NCBI RefSeq assembly: GCF_900009265.2
Contig: NZ_LR735026.1
Span: 45,508-109,507 of the forward strand
Direction: 5' to 3'
DNA: 64,000 nucleotides
From: Planktothrix paucivesiculata PCC 9631
GTDB taxonomy: Bacteria; Cyanobacteriota; Cyanobacteriia; Cyanobacteriales; Microcoleaceae
Positions 27,446 to 37,448 of the stretch are shown here, piece by piece (positions within the stretch are counted from its first letter, which is position 1; the number at the start of each line of letters is the position of its first letter). The position numbers were made by a program, and so were the translations under genes. The notes beneath the pieces were generated by a model. That model made no database searches. It was not told where the DNA came from and saw nothing but the letters and a program-made list of their open reading frames with translations.

Positions 27446-28879
27446 TTAAGTTGTTTCGGATAATGGCGGCGGAGTGTCGGTTTTAAACACAATTCGCAGT
27501 AAAGGAGGTGCTAAGAAAGTCGTGATAATGACCATCAGAATAATTGCCACATCCAAGGCGGGAGATAATGCACCACTAGCCGAACCAACGGCTGCGAATA
27601 CTAATCCCACTTCTCCTCGGGGAATCATCCCGACGCCAATGCCAAGACGGTTGGGATTATCTAACCCAAACACTCCCCAACCCGCGGCAATTTTGCCCAC
27701 AATAGCCACCACAATCAAAAAGGTAGCAATAATTAACCCTTCTCGATTTTCTGGGACTGCCGGGTTCAAAACCCCTAAATTGGTTTTTGCCCCCACCGCC
27801 ACAAAAAATACCGGGACAATTACATCCGCAATGGGTTTAATTAGTTCTTCTAACTCTCTACCCGGTTCGGTTTCATCTAACACTAACCCGGCTGCAAATG
27901 CGCCTAAAATTGCTTCTAGGTGAATCGCGCCGCCAATATAGGCTAAAAGCAACGCTAAAGTTAACGCAGGTACTACAACCCGACCCCGGGTTTTAAATTG
28001 GGAAGCCAGGGCCACAAAAGTCCCGTTAAAAAACTTCCCTAAAACAATTGCACCGACAATGAAAACCGTGGCACTAATAATCAAATAAATGATATTAGTC
28101 ACATCGATTTCTCCGGTTTTTGCGAGACTGGCAACAACGGCTAAAATTAGAATTCCTAAGACATCATCAATTACCGCCGCACCCAAGATAATTTGACCTT
28201 CTTGGGTAGATAAACAACCAATTTCTGATAAAACCCTAGAGGTAATGCCGATACTGGTAGCGGTCAATGCTGCCCCGGCGAAAACCGCCGGAATCACAGG
28301 AACATGGAAAATAACGATTAATCCGGCTGTGCCGACGACAAAGGGCACCACAACCCCCAAAGAAGCGACAACAAAGGCTTGAATGCCAACCGCTAGTAGT
28401 TGTTCAATATTGGATTCAAGGCCAATTTCAAACAGCAGAATAATGACACCCAGTTCCGATAAAATCTCTAAAACTTCGCTTTGACTTTTAAAAGTCGCTT
28501 CTGCGGCATCTGGACTTAACCCGGCGGTTTTTTCCAGAATACTGATAATTACAGACTGAGCGCTATCAATACCCCCTTCTGGAAAAACGACCAAATTCAT
28601 GGCCGAAACCCCGATAATCACGCCTCCGAGGAGTTCTCCCAGAACTGGCGGAAACCCTAACCAGTTGGCAAATTCTCCCCCCGCTTTACTGGCTACAAAA
28701 ATAGCCACTAAACTCAGCAGAACTCCTAGGAGTACCATGGTTGATTCTGCTTCAACGGGAGGACAGGCTTCCGTTGCTGTCCCCAAAATCGGCAAGAAAT
28801 TTAATCCCCAGCTTGAGAATATAGAGTCTAGCGAGAAAAATCCTGTAACTAGATCCACAGTTAGCTCCAGATAACTCAT
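27446..28879 (-). CDS. CPA2-family cation/proton antiporter
   Basis: From ATG 28879 the protein is 477 aa with about 12-13 membrane helices. It has GFPPVLGELLGGVIIG, the AVIDDVLGILILAV segment with paired aspartates expected at the ion site, and ILGAFAAGLVLDE. It resembles cyanobacterial Na+/H+ antiporters of the NhaS/NapA type and would move Na+ or K+ against protons. No regulatory TrkA domain is attached. The GTG at 28888 is an alternative start. Which ion it carries cannot be read from sequence. Confidence 0.88.
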   Translation of the reverse strand: MSYLELTVDLVTGFFSLDSIFSSWGLNFLPILGTATEACPPVEAESTMVLLGVLLSLVAIFVASKAGGEFANWLGFPPVLGELLGGVIIGVSAMNLVVFPEGGIDSAQSVIISILEKTAGLSPDAAEATFKSQSEVLEILSELGVIILLFEIGLESNIEQLLAVGIQAFVVASLGVVVPFVVGTAGLIVIFHVPVIPAVFAGAALTATSIGITSRVLSEIGCLSTQEGQIILGAAVIDDVLGILILAVVASLAKTGEIDVTNIIYLIISATVFIVGAIVLGKFFNGTFVALASQFKTRGRVVVPALTLALLLAYIGGAIHLEAILGAFAAGLVLDETEPGRELEELIKPIADVIVPVFFVAVGAKTNLGVLNPAVPENREGLIIATFLIVVAIVGKIAAGWGVFGLDNPNRLGIGVGMIPRGEVGLVFAAVGSASGALSPALDVAIILMVIITTFLAPPLLRIVFKTDTPPPLSETT

Positions 28880-28966
28880 CCAAATCACTTTACCGAAAAT
28901 AGGGATATTAAGAAAGGGGGAGGAGAAAAATCAATAGCTACCTGTTTAAACTCTAAATGTTACAGG

Positions 28967-30061
28967 TTATTTGGCTAAGGGAAGTGAAAATTTAAAAATA
29001 CTACCTTTTCCTAAATTACTGGAAACCGTAATTTTTCCGCCTTGTAATTCCACTAACCGACGGGTAATTGCTAATCCAATTCCGGTTCCCCCCGAATGTC
29101 GAGAACGGGAACGATCAGCCCGCCAAAATCGTTCAAAAACATGGGGTAAATCTTCGGGAGAAATGCCGATTCCGGTATCAATAACCCCAATCCAAAAAAA
29201 GTTTAAATCATAGTTAGTTTTAACGGTAATGGTTCCGGTTTCTGTATAACAAATAGCATTGCCTAATAAGTTAACTAAAATTTGTTCGGTTCGATCTAAA
29301 TCGGCTAAAACCAAAGGTAAATCCGGGGAAGATTCTAACTGAATAATCGGCCCATCTTCTAAGATTTGATCGGAAAACCTCTGTACTAATGATACTAATA
29401 AGGGATATAAATTAACGGGTTTTTGATGGATGGGTAAATAACCGGATTCAACTTTTGAGAGTTCCTGTAAGTTATTTACTAATCTTTCTAAACGTTTTGT
29501 TTCCTTAGCTAATTGTTGATAAATTTCTGGGGAAGGATCAATATTTCCATCGGCTATTTCTTCTAAATAACCTCTAACAATTGTTAAAGGAGTTCTGAGT
29601 TCGTGGGTTAAATCACTCACTAATTCCCGTCTACCTTTTTCCACATTTTGTAAACTAGCCGCCATTTGATTGAAACTCATGGCTAATTGATTTAATTCGG
29701 GAATATCATTAGGAGACATTCGTTCTGACCATTCCCCGGAAGCAAATTTCTGGGTGATTTCTTCCATTTCCGTTAAGGGTTTAGTAATGCGTTTAGTTAA
29801 CCAATAACTGAGTCCTACGGCGGCGGTTGTCCCGGCTAAAACTGACCAAAAGGTGCTGCGGTTCCAGGCTATTTCAAAGCCTTTGACCAGGCGAGTTCTA
29901 ATATATTGTAACCGAAATCCTGGGCCTTCGAGTTGTTCTAAATTACTGACAAAAAATCGAGGAGAATATATTTTTCCAATAATCACTAAGGATGTTACCC
30001 CAATTAACATTACTAACAGATGGGATAAAAATAAACGACCTCGCAAACCAATTTTATTCAT
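28967..30061 (-). CDS. Membrane sensor histidine kinase
   Basis: The 364-aa kinase has two membrane helices (about 11-30 and 68-88) around a small extracytoplasmic loop, a HAMP linker (90-140), the H-box LVSDLTHELRTPLT (phospho-acceptor His153), N-box NLLGNAICYTETG and G-boxes VIDTGIGISPEDLP and GGTGIGLAITRRL. All catalytic elements are present. No response regulator lies beside it, so its partner is elsewhere. The signal cannot be inferred from the short loop. Confidence 0.92.
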   Translation of the reverse strand: MNKIGLRGRLFLSHLLVMLIGVTSLVIIGKIYSPRFFVSNLEQLEGPGFRLQYIRTRLVKGFEIAWNRSTFWSVLAGTTAAVGLSYWLTKRITKPLTEMEEITQKFASGEWSERMSPNDIPELNQLAMSFNQMAASLQNVEKGRRELVSDLTHELRTPLTIVRGYLEEIADGNIDPSPEIYQQLAKETKRLERLVNNLQELSKVESGYLPIHQKPVNLYPLLVSLVQRFSDQILEDGPIIQLESSPDLPLVLADLDRTEQILVNLLGNAICYTETGTITVKTNYDLNFFWIGVIDTGIGISPEDLPHVFERFWRADRSRSRHSGGTGIGLAITRRLVELQGGKITVSSNLGKGSIFKFSLPLAK

Positions 30062-30070
30062 ATCAGTAGT

Positions 30071-30086
30071 AAGCCCTTCAGGGCTT
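30071..30086. terminator. Hairpin upstream of the histidine kinase gene
   Basis: AAGCCC-TTCA-GGGCTT with T-rich flank (TTATT) is in the 87-base gap between the histidine kinase start and the PLD gene end. It may terminate the PLD-side transcript coming from the right, and it belongs to the same repeat family as 23896-23911. Confidence 0.5.
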
Positions 30087-30148
30087 TATTAAATCTTGGT
30101 TAATAAACTAACCCCTAGTAATAACTGTTGACTATTGCCTATTCTAGT

Positions 30149-31804
30149 TTACCAAATAACGCGATCGCTAATTTTCTCTAACAATTTTGGCCCAAAACCA
30201 GATACCTGATCTAAATCTTCTAGGGAAGTAAAGGATTTTTTCTGTCTAGCTGCTATAATATTTTGAGCTAACTTTGGCCCGACGCCGGGTAAGGTTTCTA
30301 ACTCCTGTTGACTAGCGGTATTAAGATTGATTTTACCAGAGGAACTTGTTTTTGCAGGAGCAGTTTGAGAGATAACCGTATTACCACAGGCTTTTAGATC
30401 TTTTTCAGCTTTTGTTAATAGCCAATTAGGAATCCCTTGGGCTGAATTTTGATAAAGTCGCTCAAATTCTCGCTGAAAATGAGACGCAACTATTGGATTT
30501 TTAACCTCAATTAGAGTTTCATCATTTTGGGTATTTGCGCCTTCCGTCCAATTATGGGAACCTGTAATGACAATTTTACCATCAATAATTCCAAATTTAT
30601 GATGTAAGCGATCGCCCGGTGGTAAATTAGGAATTCCTACCGTTGAAATCGGCTGTTTCCAAGGCTTATTTCCTACTTCATACCGACACTTATTCACTAA
30701 AGCAATTCCCATCATATCCAAACCTTCACTATAGGAACGATAGGCAAAACTAGGATCAATTAATCCTCGAATTGAGACGTTATTTTGATATTTTTTTTCT
30801 AAAGTATTAACAATATCTTGGGCGGAAAACACAAACAAAGCAAAATCAAAAGATTGATTCATTTGTTTCAATTTTTGATTAATTAAACCATTCGTGCTAG
30901 TCTCCCAAGGTTGTTTTCTCGACGTAGGAGAAAATTGAATGTTTACAGGAGTATTATCAACTAAAACATTCTGCATCCCGCGAAAAATTTTGTTAATTCC
31001 AAATAGACTATCCTTTTTTTTACCGACTCCATCGCCCCACATCAAGTTAAATTCTTTAGAAAACAATTTTGCTAATTTTGAACTCTCAATCTTTAATAAA
31101 TTATTGGCATTTCCTAGACTTTCAATCGTCTGAAAATCTCCGTGAACATCGCTAGTTGTGAAGTTAGCAGAAGTAACAATTACGGTTTTTTCGTCTACCA
31201 CAATAAATTTATGGTGCATTAATCCCGTCCCCTTGGAACCATCTTCGGTATCATCAATAATCGGAATCCCCGCCTTTTCTAATATGATTAAAGCATCCCG
31301 TTGTAGACTTTCCTCCGAGCTAATTTTTTTATCTTGATTCAAATCAGCAAGTAAGATAAATTCTTGATATCGAGCCTTTTCTGGTTCAGGTAACTGTTGA
31401 ATTTCTGCTGGCGTAAATTGACTCCAGGGACGGCGATAATTATTTTCTAAAATAACTCGAACTTCAACCCCAGCTTGGTGACGTTCAACTAATGCTTGAG
31501 CAATATTCGGTAAACGAAATTCTTGAACTGCCACATCAATTGTTGATGTAGATTGAGTAATAGTATCAATAATAATTTGTTCTAAATTATCTCCAAAGCG
31601 AGATATATGCCGATAAGGTTCGGTATAAACTGAGGCTTCCGAATGATTAAAATAAACCTGAATTAAAGGATCTTGAGGAAGGGGTTCTAAACGGGGTTTT
31701 AAGACGGATTCGGATGATGTTTTAACACAACCATCCAGACCTAAAGCTAACAATAGGGTTAAACCCAATCGTAACGATCTTTTGATTACTTGATGCACAA
31801 CCAT
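30149..31804 (-). CDS. Phospholipase D-family lipoprotein with C-terminal helix-hairpin-helix
   Basis: The 551-aa protein has a lipoprotein leader (LTLLLALGLDGC), two PLD active-site motifs (HHKFIVVDEKTVIVTSANF and HHKFGIIDGKIVITGSHNW), and a ComEA-like helix-hairpin-helix tail (INLNTASQQELETLPGVGPK). Two HKD motifs make a complete active site for phosphodiester cleavage, on lipid or nucleic acid. The HhH tail binds DNA in relatives, so an extracytoplasmic nuclease acting on external DNA is plausible. The substrate is not shown. Confidence 0.88.
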   Translation of the reverse strand: MVVHQVIKRSLRLGLTLLLALGLDGCVKTSSESVLKPRLEPLPQDPLIQVYFNHSEASVYTEPYRHISRFGDNLEQIIIDTITQSTSTIDVAVQEFRLPNIAQALVERHQAGVEVRVILENNYRRPWSQFTPAEIQQLPEPEKARYQEFILLADLNQDKKISSEESLQRDALIILEKAGIPIIDDTEDGSKGTGLMHHKFIVVDEKTVIVTSANFTTSDVHGDFQTIESLGNANNLLKIESSKLAKLFSKEFNLMWGDGVGKKKDSLFGINKIFRGMQNVLVDNTPVNIQFSPTSRKQPWETSTNGLINQKLKQMNQSFDFALFVFSAQDIVNTLEKKYQNNVSIRGLIDPSFAYRSYSEGLDMMGIALVNKCRYEVGNKPWKQPISTVGIPNLPPGDRLHHKFGIIDGKIVITGSHNWTEGANTQNDETLIEVKNPIVASHFQREFERLYQNSAQGIPNWLLTKAEKDLKACGNTVISQTAPAKTSSSGKINLNTASQQELETLPGVGPKLAQNIIAARQKKSFTSLEDLDQVSGFGPKLLEKISDRVIW

Positions 31805-31825
31805 AAAAAAATCGGGGCTTTTTTG

Positions 31826-34800
31826 TTATATTAACTCTTGACAGGATTTCTGATAAATCTTTGCCACGCAATCGCCTTGATTTCGATGCCAACATTCAGC
31901 AAAAAGTTGCCCCGCTTCAGCTAATTTCCCTTGAGAATAAAGTTCCAATGCCTCCGTAAATAAAGGCAAAGTCCCTAACTTTCCCTCCTTAACATCGGGG
32001 GAGTCCCCATCAAACACCTCATAAACCGTCACCGCCTCGGATTTTCCCTTAACCTTAACAATATCAATGGTACGGATATAATAGTCTAAAGGATTTTTCA
32101 GACGACAATAGGTTTGTTCAGTAATCAACAGAGACACTTGATAATTTTTGGTTAAACCTTCCACCCGGGACGCTAAATTAACTGCATCAGAAATCACAGT
32201 TCCATCCATCCGATTCTGTCCCCCAACGGTTCCCAACATCAAAGACCCGGTATTAATGCCAATGCCAATTTTTAATGGTGGATAATGATTTTGGAGTCTC
32301 TTAATATTATATTTATCCAGTCGCTTCAACATAGAAATTCCCGCTTTTAAAGCATTATCTGCATCCCCACTAAATAAAGCCATAATGGCATCACCAATAT
32401 ATTTATCAATAAAGCCTTGGTTTTCAATAATAGCGGGTTCCATCTGACTCAAATAGGAATTAATAAACTTAAAATTTTCTTCGGGTGTCATGCTTTCACT
32501 TAAACTGGTAAAGTCCCTAATATCCGAAAATAGCACCGACATTTCTAACTGGACATTATCGCCTAATTTCACATCAACAATACTAGACTTATCTAAAAAC
32601 TCAAGAAATTGACTCGGAACAAATCTTTCATAGGCTTGATTCAATTGTGCCATATTCTTATAGAGTTGGGCATTTTCAACGGAAATGGCAACTTGAGCCG
32701 AAAGCAGATTTAATAGTTCTTGTCTTTCGGTGGTAAAAGCTTCTGTGGTTAAATTATTTTCTAAATAAACGATACTAATTAATTGACCTTGATTAATTAA
32801 GGGAACACACAAAATAGATTGGGGTTGATAATTTTTGATATAAGCATCATTTTGGAATTGACCGTTTTGGGCGGCATGGTTTAGGACAACACTCTCTTGA
32901 GTCCGAGCCACATAATTGACAACTGCTTGCGAAATTTCTAAACAATTTTCAACCGGAATCGATTGTAATACCGTTACTGCTTCATGGTCAAGGGTTCCTT
33001 CGGCTTCAATGAATAGTTTTCCCTGGTTTGATAAAATCAGATAGCCTCGCTGTGCTCCCGCATTTTCAATTAAAATTTTCATTAAGCGGGATAGTAATTG
33101 CTCTAATTCAATTTCACTAGAAATAGCCTGGGATGCTTTTAATACTGTGGCAATATCCAGATTTGAACCCGAGCTAGTGGTGGTGATTTGACTAGAAGAA
33201 ACATCTCGTTGAGTTACCGTTAATAAATCGGGATATTGGGTTTGTAATTGTTTAACCTTAGCCGTTGCCCCCCAAAGTTGATAGTAATAGCGAGCTTCTT
33301 GCATATAGGCTTTAGCGATAATTTCTTTATCTTTCCCTAGATAAAACTTCGCTGCTAGTTCATAAGCGATCGCAACTTCGTGAATATATTCATTTTCTTT
33401 TGCTAAAGTAATCGCTTGATCATAATAACCCATCGCCGAATAATCTTTTCCCAAAACTCGACATAATTCGGCTTCTACCAGAAGATATTTATGTAGGTTA
33501 TTTTGAGGAGCATAATCTGCAAATTTTTTTAGTTTTTTTTGATTATTTTTTATTCTTAAATAACTCTGTTTAAAGCCAGATTTACTTTGATAAAGACCTA
33601 AATGAACCAAGGAATTATAAAAATTGAAGTGGGATATTTTTAAAAGAGAGAATGCTCCATCACTATAATCTTCTATAACTTTGGCATTAGAAATAGCCTG
33701 CTCTAGTTCTCCAAATAAAAAGCAAAGTACAAATTTGAAAAAATATATAAAATAAATTGCATTCCGATCATTTCTATCATAAAATATGGGGATGGCTGTT
33801 TGTTCATCAAAAGATTGTCCAATTAAATCATGAGGTGCTTCTGATTCTCCCATTAAATTGAGCATAGCTTGATGCAAAATACAGTTTAAATCAGCACTTC
33901 TATCTTGTCTTAATTGACGAACAGCTTGGCTATAAGTTGCTACTTCTAACTCCAGTTGTGGTAATGCAAAACCACTCAGAAAAGCACAACAGATGTAAGC
34001 ATAAGTTGCATAGGAAGCAAATTCTAAATCACCGGTTTCCAGTCCAAGTAAATAAGCATTCTGAAGGGGAGTTAATATATTTTTTACAGGTTCTTTCCAA
34101 TGTATTATAAAGTTATTTACTGTAAATTCTGTTCTACATTTTACCTCTTTAGCATTCAGTTTTGAGACCAATGCTATAGCCAGTTGACCAAATTGATAGC
34201 CAGCATTAATATCACCAAAAATACCACAAAGAATTGTTCCATAGCCACTATAGGCTGAAAAAGGGGATTCAGAAGTATTCCCCCACTTGATGGATAAATT
34301 AACTTGTTCAAACACAACTAAAGGTAACATTAAAGGGGCAAACATATAGGTTGTGCTGCTAATTTTACTTAAAATTCTCATGGCTGCCTGAGCAGAAGAA
34401 TTAGTCATGATTGGCAAGTCAATTAAACTATTAATCGGTCGAAATCCCAGGGTTAATTTTGTTCGTAATAGTCCCCATAAAATATCTAAATTACCAGGAT
34501 TTTTCGATAATTTAATCCCCAGTAAATTCAAGACTTCTAATCCAGTTTTTATAGCTTCCTTGAATTTTCCTTGGGCGTTATAGCTCATAATTTTTATTTC
34601 ATAAACTTTGACTTGATCTAAAACTGTTTTGGCTTGCGAGAGTACCATTTCAATCCAGGTTTCCATCAAAGTAAAATCCGTATTTAGATAGGCAATCTCC
34701 GCCGATTCTTCATATAAAGAAAGTGTTAATTGATATTGGGTTTCCCAGCTATCAGTTGTTAATAGTTTTATTCCCGTTTGTAAATAATTTAAAGCTGGTT

Positions 34801-37114
34801 GATAGGCCGCAGACAACTTGGCTTTCTTGGCTGCTATCAAATTTAATTCTGCTAATTCTTGTTTTTCTAACGAATCAGAAATTAAGGGAATGCTAAAATT
34901 GAGTTGATTCACAATATCAAATATTTTCTCATCTCGCCCCTCTAAAGTCGTATTTTTCAGGATTAATTGACCAATTTTTTGATGAAAATAATATTTTTTA
35001 CTGTCTTCGATTAGCCCATAGGCAGCTTGCTGAATTCTATCGTGATTAAATTGATATGTGACGGATTTAATCTCCCGAATTTCTAAGGATTTTGGCAAAA
35101 ATTGTTTTTTAGCTAAGACTAATTCTATATCGATCATATTTACTATGGGAGTGACTAAATTTTCCGCCATAGCCCCATATAAATCACCGATGATTGTCTC
35201 GATTTCTTTTTGAGTAATCAAGGCTAAAGTTTCCAAATCAAATTGATTTCCGATACAGGCAGAAAGGGTCAATATATTCTGTGTACTTTCGGGCAAACTT
35301 TTGATTTTTTCCGTCATAAATTCTACCACATTATCAGTAAAATTTCGACTTTTAATCTGTTCTAAATTCCATTGCCATTTTAAATCTCGATAATCGAAAC
35401 TTAATAACCCTTCCATATAAAGTGATTTCAAAAATTCATTCATAAAAAAAGGATTTCCACCTGTTTTCAAATGCACTAAATTAGCCAATTCTCTGACTGA
35501 TTCCTGATCACAATTAATTAAATCAGCAATAAATTTAACCGTGTTTGATTCATCTAAAGCAGATAAATAAATATGATCAATAATAATTCCTTGTTGGGTT
35601 ATTTTATCTAGGGTTAGCATTAATGGATGAGCAGGCGTAACTTCCTGATCTCGATAAGCACCAATGAAAAATAGCCCAGGTGAATTAACTCTCATCAGCA
35701 CTTGTATTAGTGATAATGATGCACCATCTGCCCACTGTAAATCATCGATAAATAAAACTAAAGGATGTTCGGGTTGTGTAAAAACTTGAATAAAATTTTG
35801 GAAAACTAAGTTAAAGCGATTTTGAGACTGATTCGCATTTAGTCTATTTATAGGCGGTTGTTTTCCTATGATTAATTCAATCTCTGGAATGACTTCAATA
35901 ATCACTTGACCATTAACACCTAATGCGGTCAAAAGTTTTTCTCGCCATTGTCTTAACTCTACTTCACTTTCTGTTAATAGTTGTTTAACTAAAGATTGAA
36001 AGGCACTGACCACAGCACTATAGGGAATATCACGCTGATATTGATCAAATTTACCTGAAATAAAATATCCTCGTTTTTCGGTAATTGGTTTATAGATTTC
36101 CTGCACTAAAGCGGTTTTTCCAACACCAGAATAGCCAGCAATTAATATCATTTGTCTTTGGTATCTCACCCTAGCAAAAACTGTTAGTAATTGCTCTATT
36201 TCCTGCTCTCTGCCATAGAGTTTTTGAGGGAGTTGGAATTTATCGGAAATATCTTGAGTGGCTAGAACAAAATTTGATATAGTCCCAGAATCCTGAAGTT
36301 GATTTAGACATTTTTCTAAATCTGATTTAATTCCAAACGCACTTTGATATCGTTTTTCCGCCGTTTTTGCCATCAGTTTCATGACCATATCCGAAACAAC
36401 TTGGGGAATGTCAGAATTAATCTTGGAGGGGTCTAAAGGTTGTTTGGCAATATGACAATGAACTAATTCCAGGGCATCCGTTGTTTCAAAAGGAAGTTGA
36501 TAAGTTAGCAATTCATAAAAAGTAACACCAAGAGAATAAAAATCCGTGCGATAATCTAAACTACAGTTCATTCGTCCAGTTTGTTCCGGGGACACATAGG
36601 CGAGAGTTCCTTCGAGAATATTAGGATTTTTCAGGCTTGTATTTTCTTGAGTTAATTGCGTAGAAATCCCAAAATCAATAATTTTTACTTGTCCGGTCGT
36701 GGGGTTAAAAATAATATTAGAGGGATTAATGTCTTTATGAATAATATTTTTAGCGTGAATATGTCCTAGGGTTTCCGCGACGCAAAGGGCAATCTTTAAA
36801 AATTCCTTTAGGGTCAAGGCGTGTTTTTCTATCCAAAGTTTTAAAGATTTTCCTCCAAAATCCTCCAGGAACATAACCAGGGTATTTTGATATTTTTGCA
36901 AATTATAGGCTTTAATCACCCCGGGTAAATTCAGGGATTGGGTAATTTCATATTCCGTACGATAACGGGCGAGTTCCGTGGGAGTCGGATAATTTTCTTT
37001 GAGAACTTTTAAAATTAGTGGTTGATTATCTTCCTGTCGAATCGCTTTATAAACGAGAGAGTTGGCACTTTCATAGAGTTGGGAAATAATCGTCACGTCA
37101 GGAAGATTGAGCAT
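31826..37114 (-). CDS. Giant Ser/Thr kinase - AAA ATPase - GAF - class III cyclase protein
   Basis: The 1762-aa protein has a Hanks kinase (about 1-270; ILKVLK lysine, IIHKDINPSNIIF catalytic loop, KIIDFGIS, VSPEQTGR), an AAA/NTPase module (about 290-650; Walker A IAGYSGVGKTALVQ, LVLFIDDLQWADG), a long helical repeat region (about 700-1300), a GAF domain (about 1330-1490) and a cyclase domain (from about 1520; VLFSDIRDFT and DKYIGDAIMAL). The catalytic loop has HKD where most kinases have HRD. All catalytic centres look intact. A C-terminal TPR-like tail follows. Such giants are typical of filamentous cyanobacteria; inputs are unknown. Confidence 0.88.
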   Translation of the reverse strand: MLNLPDVTIISQLYESANSLVYKAIRQEDNQPLILKVLKENYPTPTELARYRTEYEITQSLNLPGVIKAYNLQKYQNTLVMFLEDFGGKSLKLWIEKHALTLKEFLKIALCVAETLGHIHAKNIIHKDINPSNIIFNPTTGQVKIIDFGISTQLTQENTSLKNPNILEGTLAYVSPEQTGRMNCSLDYRTDFYSLGVTFYELLTYQLPFETTDALELVHCHIAKQPLDPSKINSDIPQVVSDMVMKLMAKTAEKRYQSAFGIKSDLEKCLNQLQDSGTISNFVLATQDISDKFQLPQKLYGREQEIEQLLTVFARVRYQRQMILIAGYSGVGKTALVQEIYKPITEKRGYFISGKFDQYQRDIPYSAVVSAFQSLVKQLLTESEVELRQWREKLLTALGVNGQVIIEVIPEIELIIGKQPPINRLNANQSQNRFNLVFQNFIQVFTQPEHPLVLFIDDLQWADGASLSLIQVLMRVNSPGLFFIGAYRDQEVTPAHPLMLTLDKITQQGIIIDHIYLSALDESNTVKFIADLINCDQESVRELANLVHLKTGGNPFFMNEFLKSLYMEGLLSFDYRDLKWQWNLEQIKSRNFTDNVVEFMTEKIKSLPESTQNILTLSACIGNQFDLETLALITQKEIETIIGDLYGAMAENLVTPIVNMIDIELVLAKKQFLPKSLEIREIKSVTYQFNHDRIQQAAYGLIEDSKKYYFHQKIGQLILKNTTLEGRDEKIFDIVNQLNFSIPLISDSLEKQELAELNLIAAKKAKLSAAYQPALNYLQTGIKLLTTDSWETQYQLTLSLYEESAEIAYLNTDFTLMETWIEMVLSQAKTVLDQVKVYEIKIMSYNAQGKFKEAIKTGLEVLNLLGIKLSKNPGNLDILWGLLRTKLTLGFRPINSLIDLPIMTNSSAQAAMRILSKISSTTYMFAPLMLPLVVFEQVNLSIKWGNTSESPFSAYSGYGTILCGIFGDINAGYQFGQLAIALVSKLNAKEVKCRTEFTVNNFIIHWKEPVKNILTPLQNAYLLGLETGDLEFASYATYAYICCAFLSGFALPQLELEVATYSQAVRQLRQDRSADLNCILHQAMLNLMGESEAPHDLIGQSFDEQTAIPIFYDRNDRNAIYFIYFFKFVLCFLFGELEQAISNAKVIEDYSDGAFSLLKISHFNFYNSLVHLGLYQSKSGFKQSYLRIKNNQKKLKKFADYAPQNNLHKYLLVEAELCRVLGKDYSAMGYYDQAITLAKENEYIHEVAIAYELAAKFYLGKDKEIIAKAYMQEARYYYQLWGATAKVKQLQTQYPDLLTVTQRDVSSSQITTTSSGSNLDIATVLKASQAISSEIELEQLLSRLMKILIENAGAQRGYLILSNQGKLFIEAEGTLDHEAVTVLQSIPVENCLEISQAVVNYVARTQESVVLNHAAQNGQFQNDAYIKNYQPQSILCVPLINQGQLISIVYLENNLTTEAFTTERQELLNLLSAQVAISVENAQLYKNMAQLNQAYERFVPSQFLEFLDKSSIVDVKLGDNVQLEMSVLFSDIRDFTSLSESMTPEENFKFINSYLSQMEPAIIENQGFIDKYIGDAIMALFSGDADNALKAGISMLKRLDKYNIKRLQNHYPPLKIGIGINTGSLMLGTVGGQNRMDGTVISDAVNLASRVEGLTKNYQVSLLITEQTYCRLKNPLDYYIRTIDIVKVKGKSEAVTVYEVFDGDSPDVKEGKLGTLPLFTEALELYSQGKLAEAGQLFAECWHRNQGDCVAKIYQKSCQELI

Positions 37115-37448
37115 ATCTATAATGTCGACTAGATAATAAGTATTTATACTACAATAATTTGAAAAACTTTACAGAAACTCTAACTGGCATATTAGCCATA
37201 AATTAATTTTTAACCGAGATTTTAGATAACAATCAAAAAAATCAATAACGATTGTCCATTGCCCATTTTTCTAAAACCCATTACCTATTGCCCATTGCCT
37301 AGCTTCATGATTCAGGTAATCTATTAATAGGACGAGATTAACTTAATTTCTGCCAAGTCACCGACGGAAAAAGATGTAATAGTCTCTCAGCGCCGTAAGC
37401 ACTTGCTCAGAGCTTGTAGGCGCGGGTAATCACCCTCACTGCTGTGCT
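37115..37448. other. 334-base intergenic region with short repeats and a GC-rich hairpin
   Basis: The stretch holds CCCATTACC/GCCCATTG-type repeats (about 37254-37305), and at 37390-37423 a stem-loop with outer stem GCGCC/GGCGC and inner AAGC/GCTT. This ends 25 bases before the next start codon. It does not fold as a tRNA. It may be a leader structure or small RNA; there is no coding frame of note. Confidence 0.4.

Noticed and set aside
27474..27923. Plus-strand 149-aa frame opposite the antiporter
   Set aside because: It is the antisense shadow of a strongly supported membrane transporter gene.
37321..37448. tRNA or tmRNA in the GC-rich stretch
   Set aside because: No acceptor/T-arm pattern (GTTCRAnYC) with matching stems was found.
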